Positions 19,241-28,501 of a stretch of 64,000 bases of DNA are shown here, piece after piece; the first letter of the stretch is position 1, and every line of letters begins with the position of its first letter. Both the position numbers and the translations under genes were made by a program. The stretch spans positions 19,197 through 83,196 of the forward strand of contig JALVVR010000070.1 in the NCBI GenBank assembly GCA_027023305.1, in the 5' to 3' direction. The notes beneath the pieces are model-generated. The model worked only from the letters and a program-made list of their open reading frames with translations, was not told the DNA's origin and did not search any database. The DNA is from Campylobacterales bacterium (GTDB lineage Bacteria; Campylobacterota; Campylobacteria; Campylobacterales; QNZT01).

Positions 19241-19562
19241 ACTCTTTGTTAAACTTTTGTGCAAGAAGTGCATAGAAAAGTGCTCTGTACTTGTTTCTAT
19301 TTGAGCTTCCCATCTTTTCACAAACTTCTTTTATAGCTGAATCAAAATCGCCACTATCGAGTCCCAGTTTTTTTTGTAAAAAGTTTGTTTTTACTCTATC
19401 TAGTTCACTTTGATCACTACATGAAACTGTTTCAGCATCTTTGTTATGTATAGATGGTCCAAGCCCTTTTGTAACTTTTGTGATTAAATCCTCACTTAGT
19501 CCTAAACCTAAATCGTTAGCATTTTTAACATAATTTGCTATCTTTTGCTCTGTCTTTGTCAT
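19227..19562 (-). CDS. DUF2853 family protein
   Basis: This 111-residue soluble protein carries the motif pattern I associate with DUF2853: a central FLQKKLGL, AIKEVCEKMG, then SNRNKYRALFYALLAQKF. Members are small helical proteins of unknown function. AAGGAG precedes the ATG. A TlpA-like thioredoxin gene lies 11 bases upstream on the same strand, so they may be co-transcribed. Its tail overlaps the convergent hypothetical gene by 14 bases. Confidence 0.75.
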   Translation of the reverse strand: MTKTEQKIANYVKNANDLGLGLSEDLITKVTKGLGPSIHNKDAETVSCSDQSELDRVKTNFLQKKLGLDSGDFDSAIKEVCEKMGSSNRNKYRALFYALLAQKFNKESIYS

Positions 19563-19573
19563 GAAAGTCTCCT

Positions 19574-20131
19574 TTATTTAGTTTGGTTGTTATCTACTTT
19601 AGTAGAGTTTACATCCTTATGTATTGTATCTACTAAGTTCTTTAACTCTTCTTCACTAACTATACCATTTCCAAAGTTTACTACTTTTCCTTTTGTATCA
19701 AGAACAACCATAAAAGGTATTCCCCAATTCCATTTTGTTCTATATCCTACTAAATCTATGAAGTTTGAGTACTTTGAACCTGCTACTATTCTATAATCTA
19801 ACCCTTGATTTTTTACGAAACTTTTTAATCCATCTTCATCTAATCCTTGGACTTCAAAAGCTAAAATAACTGCTTTTTTTGCATACTCTTTATCTTTTGT
19901 AAACTTAGTAAATCCTGGCATTTCCATTCTACAAGGAGGACATTTATGACCAAAAAAAGCCAAGAATACTACTTTACCTTTTAACTCATCTATCGATAAA
20001 CCTTCGGTAGTGTTTTTTATGTGATAAGAGTTTCCATTTATATCTGTTATATTAAAATCCAACTCTTTTTTTACGGTCTCTCCAGCTACTAAAAAACTAA
20101 AAAGTAGCAAAAGTATTGATAAAATCTTCAT
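19574..20131 (-). CDS. TlpA/ResA-like periplasmic thioredoxin
   Basis: This 185-residue protein has an N-terminal signal peptide (MKILSILLLLFSFLVAGET) and a thioredoxin fold with the redox motif CPPC in FFGHKCPPCRMEMPGF (about residue 70). A cis-proline region WGIPFMVVLD follows. Such proteins reduce apocytochrome c or other periplasmic disulfides. The presence of multihaem cytochrome c in the window fits, but no cytochrome-maturation genes are adjacent. It sits upstream of DUF2853 on the same strand. Confidence 0.85.
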   Translation of the reverse strand: MKILSILLLLFSFLVAGETVKKELDFNITDINGNSYHIKNTTEGLSIDELKGKVVFLAFFGHKCPPCRMEMPGFTKFTKDKEYAKKAVILAFEVQGLDEDGLKSFVKNQGLDYRIVAGSKYSNFIDLVGYRTKWNWGIPFMVVLDTKGKVVNFGNGIVSEEELKNLVDTIHKDVNSTKVDNNQTK

Positions 20132-20183
20132 GACAAATCCTTTTTTATTTTATTGTACTTAAGAAGTATAAACAAATTGTGTA

Positions 20184-21770
20184 TTACATTTTGTATTTTG
20201 CTTCTATCCCCATTAACTTTAAACCAGTTCTTATACTTAGAGCTACTGTAAGCAGTATTTTTAAGTAAATATTTTCCCTATCATTTCCTATGATTTGATT
20301 TTTATTGTAAAATTGATGAAGAAGTGAAGCTAAGTTTTTTAGATACTCGCTTATCTTTTGAAGTTGGCGAGTTTTATAAGCATCATTTAACACTTCATTT
20401 AAAAGTAGTGAGTTAAATAGAAGATTTTTTTCGTCATCACTTAAATCTTCTAACTTAGTATCTTTTATATCATCAACGGTTAAAGCACTCTTTTGTACTA
20501 GTTGATTTATCCTAGCATGAGCATAATTTACATAATATATAGGATTTGAACTATCTTGTTTTTTCAAATCATCTATATCAAACTCTAAGTGTGTATCACT
20601 TTTTTTAGTTAAAAATACAAATCTTAGAGCATCACTTCCTATCTCTTCTACTATATCACTCATTAGGATGAAGTTACCTGCCCTCTTACTCATTTTATAA
20701 GGTTTACCACCTTTTAATAGTGAAACCATTTGAGATAGTATAACTTCAAGTTTACCCTCATCGTAACCCAAATATTTTATAGCAGCTTTTACCCTAGCTA
20801 TATATCCATGATGGTCTGCTCCCCAGATATTTATATACTCATCATAACCTCTTTCAAACTTTTGATTATGATAGATGATATCACCAGCTAAGTATGTCGG
20901 TCTGCCATCTTCTCTAACTATAACCCTATCTTTTTCATCTCCAAATTTTGAAGAGTTTAGCCATAGTTTTCCATCTTTTTTGTAGGTTGCATCACTATCT
21001 CTTTGTAATTTATTTAGAGTTTCATCCCAAAGTTTAAAAAGCTCTTTTTCAGAAGCAAAAGAATCAAACACTATCCCAGCTGATTTTAGGTTTTCTTTTA
21101 TAAGGATAAGCATCTTATCTTTTGCCCAAGTAGAAAGCTCTTCTATGATACTTTCATCTTTAAAGTAATCCTCTTCAAACTCTTCTATAGCCTCTTTTGC
21201 AAGGTCTATGATATACTCACCCCTATAATACTCTTCAGGATACACAACATCTTTTCCTAAGAGTTCACATGAGCTTAGATATAAGCTAACTCCAAGAAGT
21301 CTTATTTGATTTCCTGCATCATTTACATAGTATTCGCTTTGGATATCATAACCTAAGTGTTTAGCAACTCTATACAGAGTATCTCCAAAAACTGCACCTC
21401 TGGCATGTCCTATATGGAGTGGACCTGTTGGGTTTGCACTTACATACTCTAAAAGTATCTTTTTGTTTTTTGAGTCCTTTGCAAAGTTATCTTCATGATT
21501 TAAAGCTTTATCTGCAAGTGAGTTTAGAAAATCACTACTTAGTTTAAAGTTTATATATCCCTTGATACTTTCAACTGTTTCAAAAATATCATTTTTGCTA
21601 AACTTTTCACAGATTTCATCAGCGATAATCATCGGTGATTTTCTAAATTCTTTAGCTAATGAAAAAGCAACTGGTGAGGCATAATGCCCAAAAGATAAAT
21701 CTTTGGGCTTTTCAAGTGAGCTTAGAGATGGTATCTCTTTTTGTATATGGTTAAGAACTGTTTTTTTCAA
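20184..21770 (-). CDS. argS: arginyl-tRNA synthetase
   Basis: This 528-residue class I synthetase attaches arginine to its tRNA. The HIGH motif is in PTGPLHIGHARGAVFGD and the KMSKS equivalent in YKMSKRAGNFI. An N-terminal Add1 domain and a C-terminal DALR anticodon-binding domain (YYVNYAHARINQL onward) complete it. It is somewhat shorter than the E. coli enzyme, as usual in Campylobacterota. It precedes the TlpA-like gene and follows tatA by 13 bases; the run argS-tatA-gmk-poly(E) is shared with Helicobacter. Confidence 0.96.
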   Translation of the reverse strand: MKKTVLNHIQKEIPSLSSLEKPKDLSFGHYASPVAFSLAKEFRKSPMIIADEICEKFSKNDIFETVESIKGYINFKLSSDFLNSLADKALNHEDNFAKDSKNKKILLEYVSANPTGPLHIGHARGAVFGDTLYRVAKHLGYDIQSEYYVNDAGNQIRLLGVSLYLSSCELLGKDVVYPEEYYRGEYIIDLAKEAIEEFEEDYFKDESIIEELSTWAKDKMLILIKENLKSAGIVFDSFASEKELFKLWDETLNKLQRDSDATYKKDGKLWLNSSKFGDEKDRVIVREDGRPTYLAGDIIYHNQKFERGYDEYINIWGADHHGYIARVKAAIKYLGYDEGKLEVILSQMVSLLKGGKPYKMSKRAGNFILMSDIVEEIGSDALRFVFLTKKSDTHLEFDIDDLKKQDSSNPIYYVNYAHARINQLVQKSALTVDDIKDTKLEDLSDDEKNLLFNSLLLNEVLNDAYKTRQLQKISEYLKNLASLLHQFYNKNQIIGNDRENIYLKILLTVALSIRTGLKLMGIEAKYKM

Positions 21771-21783
21771 ATCTTAAAAACCC

Positions 21784-22005
21784 TTATGCTTTTTGAGATT
21801 CTTCTGTTTTTATCTCTTTTGTAGTTTCTTCTTTTGCTTCTATAGACTCTTTTGAACTCTCTTCATCATCTTCTTTTAGTGCTTTTTTGAAGTTTTTGAT
21901 ACCTCCACCAAGACCTTTTGCAAGTTCAGGTATTTTTTTTCCTCCAAAAAGAAGTAGTACAACTAATGCTATAACGATTAGTTCCATTCCACTTGGTATT
22001 CCCAT
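21784..22005 (-). CDS. tatA: Sec-independent translocase subunit TatA
   Basis: This 73-residue protein has the TatA/E layout: a short N-terminal membrane helix ([19 protein letters not shown]), the conserved F-G before the hinge, an amphipathic helix ([19 protein letters not shown]) and an acidic, flexible tail. TatA forms the variable pore for folded proteins such as cofactor-loaded periplasmic enzymes. TatB and TatC are not in this window. Confidence 0.93.
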   Translation of the reverse strand: MGIPSGMELIVIALVVLLLFGGKKIPELAKGLGGGIKNFKKALKEDDEESSKESIEAKEETTKEIKTEESQKA

Positions 22006-22055
22006 GATAAATCCTTTAAAAATTTTTAGAAATTATATCATAAAAGTTTAATAGA

Positions 22056-22655
22056 TTACCAACTAGAGCCAAAATCTTCTATAAACTTCAGTGGTTTTTT
22101 TAATTTTGCTACCTCTATTATCTTTTTTAGTTCATTTAAAGCTTTAGAAAAGTCATCATTTATGATAAAAAACTCATACTCATCTGCTCTTTTCATCTCT
22201 TCTTTTGCATTTATAAGTCTGTTTTGTATAACCTCTTCTGAGTCAGTTGCCCTATTTATTAGTCTATTTTCTAACTCTTTTTGACTAGGAGTTGTGATAA
22301 AAACTGAGGTTGTTAAAAGAGGAAACTTTTTCTTTACTATCTCATGCCCTTGAACATCTATGTCAAAGATAACTACTTTTTTTTCATCAAGTGCTTTTAA
22401 AACAGGTTTTATACTTGTTCCATAGTAGTTTCCATGAACCTCTGCCCACTCTAAGAAGTTACCATCTTCTATATCTTTTTTAAACTCTTCTTTTGAAACA
22501 TAGAAGTAGTTAACTCCCTCTTCTTCTCCATCTCTTATCTCTCTTGTTGTAGTTGAGATAGAAAAGTAGGCATCTTCATACTTTAAGATTTCATTTACAA
22601 GAGAGCTCTTTCCACATCCACTTGGACCAGAGAGAACAACTAAAGCTCCTCCCAT
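22056..22655 (-). CDS. gmk: guanylate kinase
   Basis: This 199-residue enzyme phosphorylates GMP to GDP. The P-loop is LSGPSGCGKSSLV (residues 7-19). The GMP-binding residues are in STTTREIRDGEEEGVNYFYV, and the conserved EWAEVHGNYYGTS and DIDVQGHEIVKKK follow. Length is normal. It abuts the poly(E)-rich gene exactly (that gene's stop ends at 22656), so translation is probably coupled. Confidence 0.95.
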   Translation of the reverse strand: MGGALVVLSGPSGCGKSSLVNEILKYEDAYFSISTTTREIRDGEEEGVNYFYVSKEEFKKDIEDGNFLEWAEVHGNYYGTSIKPVLKALDEKKVVIFDIDVQGHEIVKKKFPLLTTSVFITTPSQKELENRLINRATDSEEVIQNRLINAKEEMKRADEYEFFIINDDFSKALNELKKIIEVAKLKKPLKFIEDFGSSW

Positions 22656-23681
22656 TTATTTGTCTCCAAAAGTTATGTTTATACTAAGTCCTTTTAGAGC
22701 ATCTTGTAAAAGCTCAGGAGTTATAATCTCTTTTAGTTTTTTAGCTACTATCTCTTCTAAATCGCTAGGATTAGTTTCTTCTTCATTTTCGTTATCTTGT
22801 AAGATTTCTTCTTCAAGCTCTTCAACTTCTTCAATACTTTTTTCACTGTCTTGCTCATCTGGCTCTATTAGTTGTTTCATTTCAGTTTTATCTAGTGATT
22901 TTAGTTCGTCATCTAGTTTGTCTTCTTTAGGCTCTTCCTCTTCAGTTTTTAACTCATCTTCAATCTCATCTTCTATAGCTTCTTCTTCAAGTTTTTTTTC
23001 TGCTACTTCGTCAATCTCCTCTTTCTCTTCTACTGTTTCTTTTTCAATAATCTCATTATCAATATTTGGTAGTTCTACTTCTTCTTCACTCTCTTTCAAG
23101 TTTTCATCTTCTTCATCCAAAAGTAGGTTATCATCTAAGTCAAACTCTTCATGAGAATCTATATCTTCTAAATCATCATCTAGTTCATCTTCACTCTCTT
23201 CTTGAGACACTTGCTCTTTTTCTTCATCAATCTCATCAATCTCATCTACCATTTGAGCTAGATTTTCTGGTGAGCTGTCTAGTTCTAACTCACTGTTTAT
23301 ATCTTCATCAATATCATCAAAGTCTATAATCTCCTCTTCTTTTCCATCATCCTCGCCCTCTTCTTCTACTATAAAGTTTTTTTCAACTAAAGAGGTAAAA
23401 TCGGTAGGTAAAAATGGTTTTTCTAGAACTAACTCAAACCCATCAGGCTTTTTTACTTGAGCTGTCCCAATAAAGACAAGTTTGTCGTATGTTAAATTTT
23501 CTTTTATTTTACTTAGAAGTTCATCACTATATTTATCACTATCGACAAATATTAAGTTATATGACTCTTTATTTGGTGTAAAAACTCCACTCTCTTCTAT
23601 ATCAAATCCACTCTTTTTACTACTTAGTTGTAACAATCTGGAAACTATTTTGTTGTCATTTATCAAAAGTATTGATAGCAT
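22656..23681 (-). CDS. highly acidic poly(E)-rich protein with receiver-like N-terminus
   Basis: This 341-residue protein begins with about 100 residues that look like a degenerate receiver fold (ILLINDNKIVSRLL, YNLIFVDSDKY, VFIGT, VLEKPFLPTDF). A long, extremely acidic low-complexity region (about 110-310, runs of Glu and Asp) and a short conserved C-terminal helix (EEIVAKKLKEIITPELLQDAL) follow. Gene order next to gmk, tatA, argS and a Nuc-type nuclease matches the Helicobacter pylori poly(E)-rich protein HP0322 as I recall it. The phospho-acceptor Asp may be present in FVDSD, but the usual acidic pocket is replaced by ND. Function is not known to me. Confidence 0.8.
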   Translation of the reverse strand: MLSILLINDNKIVSRLLQLSSKKSGFDIEESGVFTPNKESYNLIFVDSDKYSDELLSKIKENLTYDKLVFIGTAQVKKPDGFELVLEKPFLPTDFTSLVEKNFIVEEEGEDDGKEEEIIDFDDIDEDINSELELDSSPENLAQMVDEIDEIDEEKEQVSQEESEDELDDDLEDIDSHEEFDLDDNLLLDEEDENLKESEEEVELPNIDNEIIEKETVEEKEEIDEVAEKKLEEEAIEDEIEDELKTEEEEPKEDKLDDELKSLDKTEMKQLIEPDEQDSEKSIEEVEELEEEILQDNENEEETNPSDLEEIVAKKLKEIITPELLQDALKGLSINITFGDK

Positions 23682-23737
23682 ACTATTCTCCTAACTCTTT
23701 TTTGCTATTATTATAATATCGTTCAAAGGAAGATATT

Positions 23738-24274
23738 ATGAAACATTTTTTTAAAATTTTACTGATTATTTTTATATCTGCAAATCTTTTTGCTAGTGAT
23801 ACAAAGATGTATATGTTGCCAAAACAAGCAAAACCAGCTTTAAAACAAGTTTTAAGGGAACTTGGCAAAGCAAAAAAATCAGTAAAAATTACTATTTATA
23901 ATTTTACCCATAAAAAGATAGCAAATAGATTAAAGTATATTGCAAAAAAAGGAATTAAAGTTAAAATAATTTATGATTATGAATCAACTGTCCAAAAAAG
24001 AAACAAATCTACCATCTACTATCTCTCAAAATATAAAAATATAGAGACTTTTAGGATAAAAGGAAAGTTTGCAAAAAGAAAAAAATATTATGGAAAGATG
24101 CATCAAAAGATAGCTTTGATTGATGATAAAGTTTTGATTTTAGGCTCTGCTAACTGGTCTTACTCTGGGTTTGGTAAAAATTACGAAGTTGTTTTGATTA
24201 TGAGAGATAAAGATTTGGCTAAAAAATACTCAAAGTTTTTTGATTCTTTAGAAAAGAAAGCAACTAAGTTTTAG
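23738..24274 (+). CDS. nucT: PLD-family nuclease, Nuc/NucT-like, exported
   Basis: This 178-residue protein has a signal peptide (MKHFFKILLIIFISANLFAS) and a single phospholipase D catalytic motif, HQKIALIDDKVLILGSANW (HxK-x4-D-x6-GSxN). One-motif members act as dimers; the Nuc and NucT nucleases cleave DNA or RNA in the periplasm or at the outer membrane. The same gene follows the poly(E)-rich gene in Helicobacter, where NucT is implicated in DNA binding or uptake. The role here is inferred from that. It ends 4 bases inside the convergent receiver-EAL gene. Confidence 0.85.
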   Translation: MKHFFKILLIIFISANLFASDTKMYMLPKQAKPALKQVLRELGKAKKSVKITIYNFTHKKIANRLKYIAKKGIKVKIIYDYESTVQKRNKSTIYYLSKYKNIETFRIKGKFAKRKKYYGKMHQKIALIDDKVLILGSANWSYSGFGKNYEVVLIMRDKDLAKKYSKFFDSLEKKATKF

Positions 24275-25902
24275 CTTATTAAGCACTCATCAAGTAGATG
24301 AGCTTTAGGTTCTCCTAAAAAGTAGCCTTGTGAAAAGTCAACTCCGATATGATTTACTTCATCAAATAACTCTTTACTACTTATAAACTCAGCAACCGTC
24401 TTTATCTCAAAATCATGAGCAAAGTTGTTTATACTCTCCAAAAGTGCATAACTTTTTGAGTCATCTAAGATTCTTTTTACTATGGAGCCATCTATCTTTA
24501 TAAACTCTGGTTCTATTTCTACTATCCTTTGAAAGTTTGAAAAACCACTTCCAAAGTCATCTATAGCTATTTTTGCACCATAATTTTTTATTTCAGTAAT
24601 AAACTCTTTAAAAAGTCCAAAATTTTTTATATTTTCATCCTCTAAGATTTCAAATATAACTCTACTGCTTACATGAGGATTATTATTAAGTAAATCAAAG
24701 ATATATTCTCTAACAGTTTTTTCTTCAATATCAAGATATGATATATTTACACTAAACTCATTGCTTGTAAATTTAAATTTATCAAAAGCATTTTTATATA
24801 CAATTTTTGTTATCTCATCATATATTTTTCCACTTTTTGCTATATCCAAAAATGAATAAGGAGACATTATACTTCCATCTTCACACTCTAGTCTAACAAG
24901 TGTTTCATACTTTTCTACTTTTTCTTTTGTATTATCGTATATGGGTTGATAGTAATTGATAATTTTTTTATTATTTAATGCATCTTTTACTTTTTTTAAA
25001 GTTTGAATATTTGAATAAACAATATCTTTTATACCATTTATGTCATCAGAACAATAGATATATTTTAAATTATTGTTTTTTGCATAACTTAAAGTAGATA
25101 GTGCATCTTCATAAAGATTAACTCTATCTTTTACATAAACTAGTGTTACTATTGGAGAAAATGATATTTGTTCCTCTATCTGCATAACTAAATCTTTACA
25201 GCTGATATAAAATTCTTCACAATACTCATGTAGTTTATTGTCTTCTATAATAATATCTTTATTTAATTTTATTACAAATTTTGCATTACCTATATGATAA
25301 AGTGAGATATCATCTATATGCTCTTTAACTATCTCTTCTAAATATTTACCAAATTTTTGTTCTATTATTTTAGTGTTTTTATATCCATAAATGCCATCAA
25401 CTTTATGGAAATCATTTATAGAAAATAAAAAAATTCCATCATTTGGTTTTAAATCTTTTATCAAAGCAATCTCATTTTTAAACTTAGATATAGGATTGAT
25501 TTTAGAGTCTGAAAACTGTCTGTTTAGATTTACCATCTCTACATAAGATTTGCATATAGCCCTTAGTTCATACTTATCAAAAGGTTTTGTTAAAAAGTCA
25601 TTTATACCATATTCAAGAGCTTTTACTTTTGTTTTTATATCACTAAGAGAGGTTATCATGAGGATTGGAGTTCTTTTGTATTTAGGGTTTTCTCTTATTT
25701 TTTTGATAGTTTCAAAGCCATTCATATTTGGCATAATAGCATCCATAAGTATCATGATAGGAGTAAAGTTTTTTAGCATTTTGATTGCTTCTATACCATC
25801 ACTTGCTTCTATAAAGTCATAATTATTTTGTAGTATTTTCTTTACAATCATTCTATTTGATTTTAAATCATCAACTACAAGAATAAGTGGTTTTTTACTC
25901 AT
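24271..25902 (-). CDS. receiver-(degenerate GGDEF)-EAL response regulator, likely c-di-GMP phosphodiesterase
   Basis: This 543-residue protein starts with a receiver domain (Asp in MILMDAIMPNMNG, Lys in FLTKPFDKYE). A GGDEF-like domain follows in which the active-site loop reads GNAKF, so it is not an active cyclase. The C-terminal EAL domain has its metal and substrate residues: ETLVR, the second Glu in EILEDE, IDDFGSGFSNF, FIKIDGS and SQGYFLGEP. It should therefore hydrolyse c-di-GMP when phosphorylated, affecting the motility-attachment switch. No partner kinase is adjacent. fliR lies directly upstream on the same strand. Confidence 0.9.
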   Translation of the reverse strand: MSKKPLILVVDDLKSNRMIVKKILQNNYDFIEASDGIEAIKMLKNFTPIMILMDAIMPNMNGFETIKKIRENPKYKRTPILMITSLSDIKTKVKALEYGINDFLTKPFDKYELRAICKSYVEMVNLNRQFSDSKINPISKFKNEIALIKDLKPNDGIFLFSINDFHKVDGIYGYKNTKIIEQKFGKYLEEIVKEHIDDISLYHIGNAKFVIKLNKDIIIEDNKLHEYCEEFYISCKDLVMQIEEQISFSPIVTLVYVKDRVNLYEDALSTLSYAKNNNLKYIYCSDDINGIKDIVYSNIQTLKKVKDALNNKKIINYYQPIYDNTKEKVEKYETLVRLECEDGSIMSPYSFLDIAKSGKIYDEITKIVYKNAFDKFKFTSNEFSVNISYLDIEEKTVREYIFDLLNNNPHVSSRVIFEILEDENIKNFGLFKEFITEIKNYGAKIAIDDFGSGFSNFQRIVEIEPEFIKIDGSIVKRILDDSKSYALLESINNFAHDFEIKTVAEFISSKELFDEVNHIGVDFSQGYFLGEPKAHLLDECLIS

Positions 25903-25959
25903 TAATCTTTACCTATTAAACTTTTTCTCACTGCTATATCGGTAAAAACTATTTTTTAT

Positions 25960-26724
25960 TTAGAAGATTGCCTTTAAAATTTCAAAGTATTTTAAAAAGT
26001 CATTTTTAAATATGCTCATCATACTAGATAATACAGCTGTCAAGACTAATACAGATAAAAATATCTTTATAGGAAAACCAACTACCAAAAGGTTAAATTG
26101 AGGCATAGTTTTCATAAGCATTCCAAAGATGATATCAGAGAGAAGAGATAGAGCTATGATAGGAAAAGCTAGTATCAACCCAACTTTAAACATAGCAGCA
26201 ACTCCTGTTATGAGATAGTCTGAAAGGTTTGAGTTTGGATAGAAGCTACCTAAAGTTATGCTGTCTATTGTGTGACTTAAAAAGATAAGTATCAAGTGGT
26301 GTCCATTGAAAGAGAGAAATATCAAAAAGGCTATCAAGGTTAAGGCATTTGATACAAGTGGAGTGTTTGAGCTTGATAGTGGATCAAAAACTGTAGCCAT
26401 TGAAAATCCCATAATCATACTTATCTGTCCACCAGCAAGGGAGAGAGCAGAAAAGGCTAAATTTAGCAATAATCCAGATATAAAACCTATAAAGAGTTCA
26501 CTTACTATAAAAAAAAGTATGTTAGAAGTGTTTATATCAATACCTGAGAGTTTTGCTACTGGAAAAAATAGTATGGTTAGATATAGGGCAAGAGCTGTTT
26601 TTATGCTAACTGAGATAGATGCATGAGAAAAAAATGGCATGAAGGCAAAAAAGCCACTTATTCTAGTAAAAAGAAGTATAAAAGTTATAGCATTTTTATC
26701 AGTGATAAAATCAACTAGGTTCAT
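25960..26724 (-). CDS. fliR: flagellar export apparatus protein FliR
   Basis: This 254-residue inner-membrane protein of the flagellar type III export gate has several hydrophobic helices and the FliR pattern: N-terminal FILLFTRISGFFAFMPFFS, central LIALSLLSDIIFGMLMKTMPQFNLLVVGFPIKIF and a short C-terminal tail. The PQFN..GFPIKI stretch is strongly diagnostic. Its start overlaps the end of an ABC ATPase gene by 14 bases, and it lies downstream of rpsB-tsf, so a flagellar gene rides in a translation-factor operon. Confidence 0.93.
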   Translation of the reverse strand: MNLVDFITDKNAITFILLFTRISGFFAFMPFFSHASISVSIKTALALYLTILFFPVAKLSGIDINTSNILFFIVSELFIGFISGLLLNLAFSALSLAGGQISMIMGFSMATVFDPLSSSNTPLVSNALTLIAFLIFLSFNGHHLILIFLSHTIDSITLGSFYPNSNLSDYLITGVAAMFKVGLILAFPIIALSLLSDIIFGMLMKTMPQFNLLVVGFPIKIFLSVLVLTAVLSSMMSIFKNDFLKYFEILKAIF

Positions 26725-27397
26725 GAAAGAGTGTTTGGTCTTTTAATCTATAAATAGTATCGCTCATACTAGCGATATTTTCATCATGAGTTACTATAAG
26801 CATAGTTCCATTTATACTTTTTATATACTCTATCATTTCACTCATAACTTCTTTTGCAGTTTGGGCATCTAAGTTTCCTGTTGGTTCATCTGCAAAGATT
26901 ATCTTTGGTTTTTTTGTTAAGACTCTAGCTATTGAGACTCTTTGTTGTTGACCACCTGATAGGTCAGATATGTTTTGTAGAAGAGTTTTTTCGATACCTA
27001 GTTTTTTTAGTATCTCAGAGTCAATCTCTCTTTTTGAGATTAAAGATGAGATTTCAAGATTTTCTTTTACTGAAAAACCTTTGAAAAGATAGTGAGATTG
27101 AAAGATGATTCCAAGGTACTCTCTTCTTACTTTTGTTTGGTACTTTTGAGGTAGGTTATATAAAGATTTACTTCCATAGTAAACTTCACCTTTTTTGGGT
27201 TTTAAAAGTGATGAAAGTATGTGCAATAGTGTTGATTTTCCACTTCCACTAACACCAAGGATAGAGATAACTTCCCTCTCATGAAGAGTTAGGTTTATAT
27301 CTTCAAAAAGTGGATAGTCAAAACTGTGAGATAAGTTTTTTGCTTGGATTAGGGGATTTTTAAAAGTGGAGGTATTAGACAAATTGTTTTTAATCAT
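26711..27397 (-). CDS. ABC transporter ATPase, LolD-like
   Basis: This 228-residue ATPase has Walker A LGVSGSGKSTLLHIL, the Q-loop IFQSHYLFKGF, the signature LSGGQQQRVSIARVL, Walker B IIFADEPTGNLD and the switch histidine in IVTHDE. It groups with LolD (lipoprotein release) ATPases. No permease is adjacent, so the partner LolC/E-type protein must be encoded elsewhere. It sits between tsf (17-base gap) and fliR (14-base overlap). Confidence 0.88.
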   Translation of the reverse strand: MIKNNLSNTSTFKNPLIQAKNLSHSFDYPLFEDINLTLHEREVISILGVSGSGKSTLLHILSSLLKPKKGEVYYGSKSLYNLPQKYQTKVRREYLGIIFQSHYLFKGFSVKENLEISSLISKREIDSEILKKLGIEKTLLQNISDLSGGQQQRVSIARVLTKKPKIIFADEPTGNLDAQTAKEVMSEMIEYIKSINGTMLIVTHDENIASMSDTIYRLKDQTLFHEPS

Positions 27398-27414
27398 CTA
27401 ATACCTCTCCATCT

Positions 27415-28476
27415 TTATTTTAGTTGAGCTTCAACCTCAGCTGCAAAGTCATCAGCTTTTTTCTCGATACCATCTCCAAGTTCATATCTTGTAAATGATG
27501 TTATCTCGATATTACCACCAAGTTCTTTAGCTTTAGCTTCTACCACTTCTTTTACAGTCTTTTTATCGTCAAGTGCATAGAATTGGTCTAAAAGACATCT
27601 TTGTTGGTCAAGAAGAGTATTATCTGCGATAAATCTCTCTATTTTACCAGGAAGGATTCTATCCCAGATTTTCTCAGGTTTTCCTTCTGCTTTTAACTCT
27701 TCTTTGATTTGCTTTTCAACTTTAGCCATAACTTCATCTGTTAGTTGAAGTTTTGAGATAAACTGAGGAACATTTTTAAGAGGTTTTTTAAGTCTTGCTA
27801 ACTCTTCGTTCTCTTTTTCGATAGATTTTGATATACCTTCAGTCTCTTTTTCAACAAAATCAGCATCAAACTCAGTGTAGCTTAATATCTCAGGTTTTAG
27901 TGCAGCTATGTGCATAGCAAGTTGTTTTAAAAACTCACTAACTTTTGCTTCATCAACACCTTCAGCTTTTGCAGTTACTAAAACACCTATTTTTCCACCC
28001 ATGTGGATGTAACCATTTGTTACTTCGTTATCAGAACTGTTAGTAGATACAAATCTTCTAACAACTAAGTTTTCACCGATAGTTGAGATGTTCGTTTTTA
28101 CAAATTCTTCAAATTTTACACCATCTATATCACTATTATTTAGTGCATCAATATCTGCAAAATCATTAGCAAATACATGTTCTACGGTTTTTTTAGCAAA
28201 CTCTTGGAATTTGTCATTTTTAGCAACAAAGTCAGTCTCTGCATTTACTTCAACCATAGCTGCTTTTTTACCATCTTTTGAAACTTCTACTACAACTGCA
28301 CCTTCAGCTGCAATTCTATCTGATTTTTTATCTGCCGATGAAAGACCTTTTTTCTTTAGGTAGTCAACTGCACCCTCCATGTCTCCATCACTAGAAACAA
28401 GAGCTTTTTTGCAGTCCATCATACCAGCACCAGTTTTCTCTCTTAACTCTTTTACCATTCCTGCTGTTATAGCCAT
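27415..28476 (-). CDS. tsf: elongation factor Ts
   Basis: This 353-residue nucleotide exchange factor for EF-Tu has the N-terminal UBA-like domain (VKELREKTGAGMMDCKKAL), the core with VVEVNAETDFVAKN (the conserved contact T-D-F-V-A-N) and the C-terminal coiled domain. It is longer than the E. coli protein because of an extended helical part, as in other Campylobacterota. Encoded 25 bases after rpsB; AGGAG precedes the start. Confidence 0.96.
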   Translation of the reverse strand: MAITAGMVKELREKTGAGMMDCKKALVSSDGDMEGAVDYLKKKGLSSADKKSDRIAAEGAVVVEVSKDGKKAAMVEVNAETDFVAKNDKFQEFAKKTVEHVFANDFADIDALNNSDIDGVKFEEFVKTNISTIGENLVVRRFVSTNSSDNEVTNGYIHMGGKIGVLVTAKAEGVDEAKVSEFLKQLAMHIAALKPEILSYTEFDADFVEKETEGISKSIEKENEELARLKKPLKNVPQFISKLQLTDEVMAKVEKQIKEELKAEGKPEKIWDRILPGKIERFIADNTLLDQQRCLLDQFYALDDKKTVKEVVEAKAKELGGNIEITSFTRYELGDGIEKKADDFAAEVEAQLK

Positions 28477-28501
28477 GATTTTCTCCTACTGTAAGTTTTT
28501 A

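Noticed and set aside
19421..19445. ACATGAAACTGTTTCA considered as a fourth parS-like site
   Set aside because: The half-sites are in the wrong order and spacing for the CACGTG-centred palindrome.
22660..23154. Long serine-rich ORF on the plus strand opposite the poly-acidic gene
   Set aside because: Its Ser/Phe-rich composition is the antisense of GAA/GAT repeats; there is no ribosome-binding site and the minus-strand gene has clear conserved ends.
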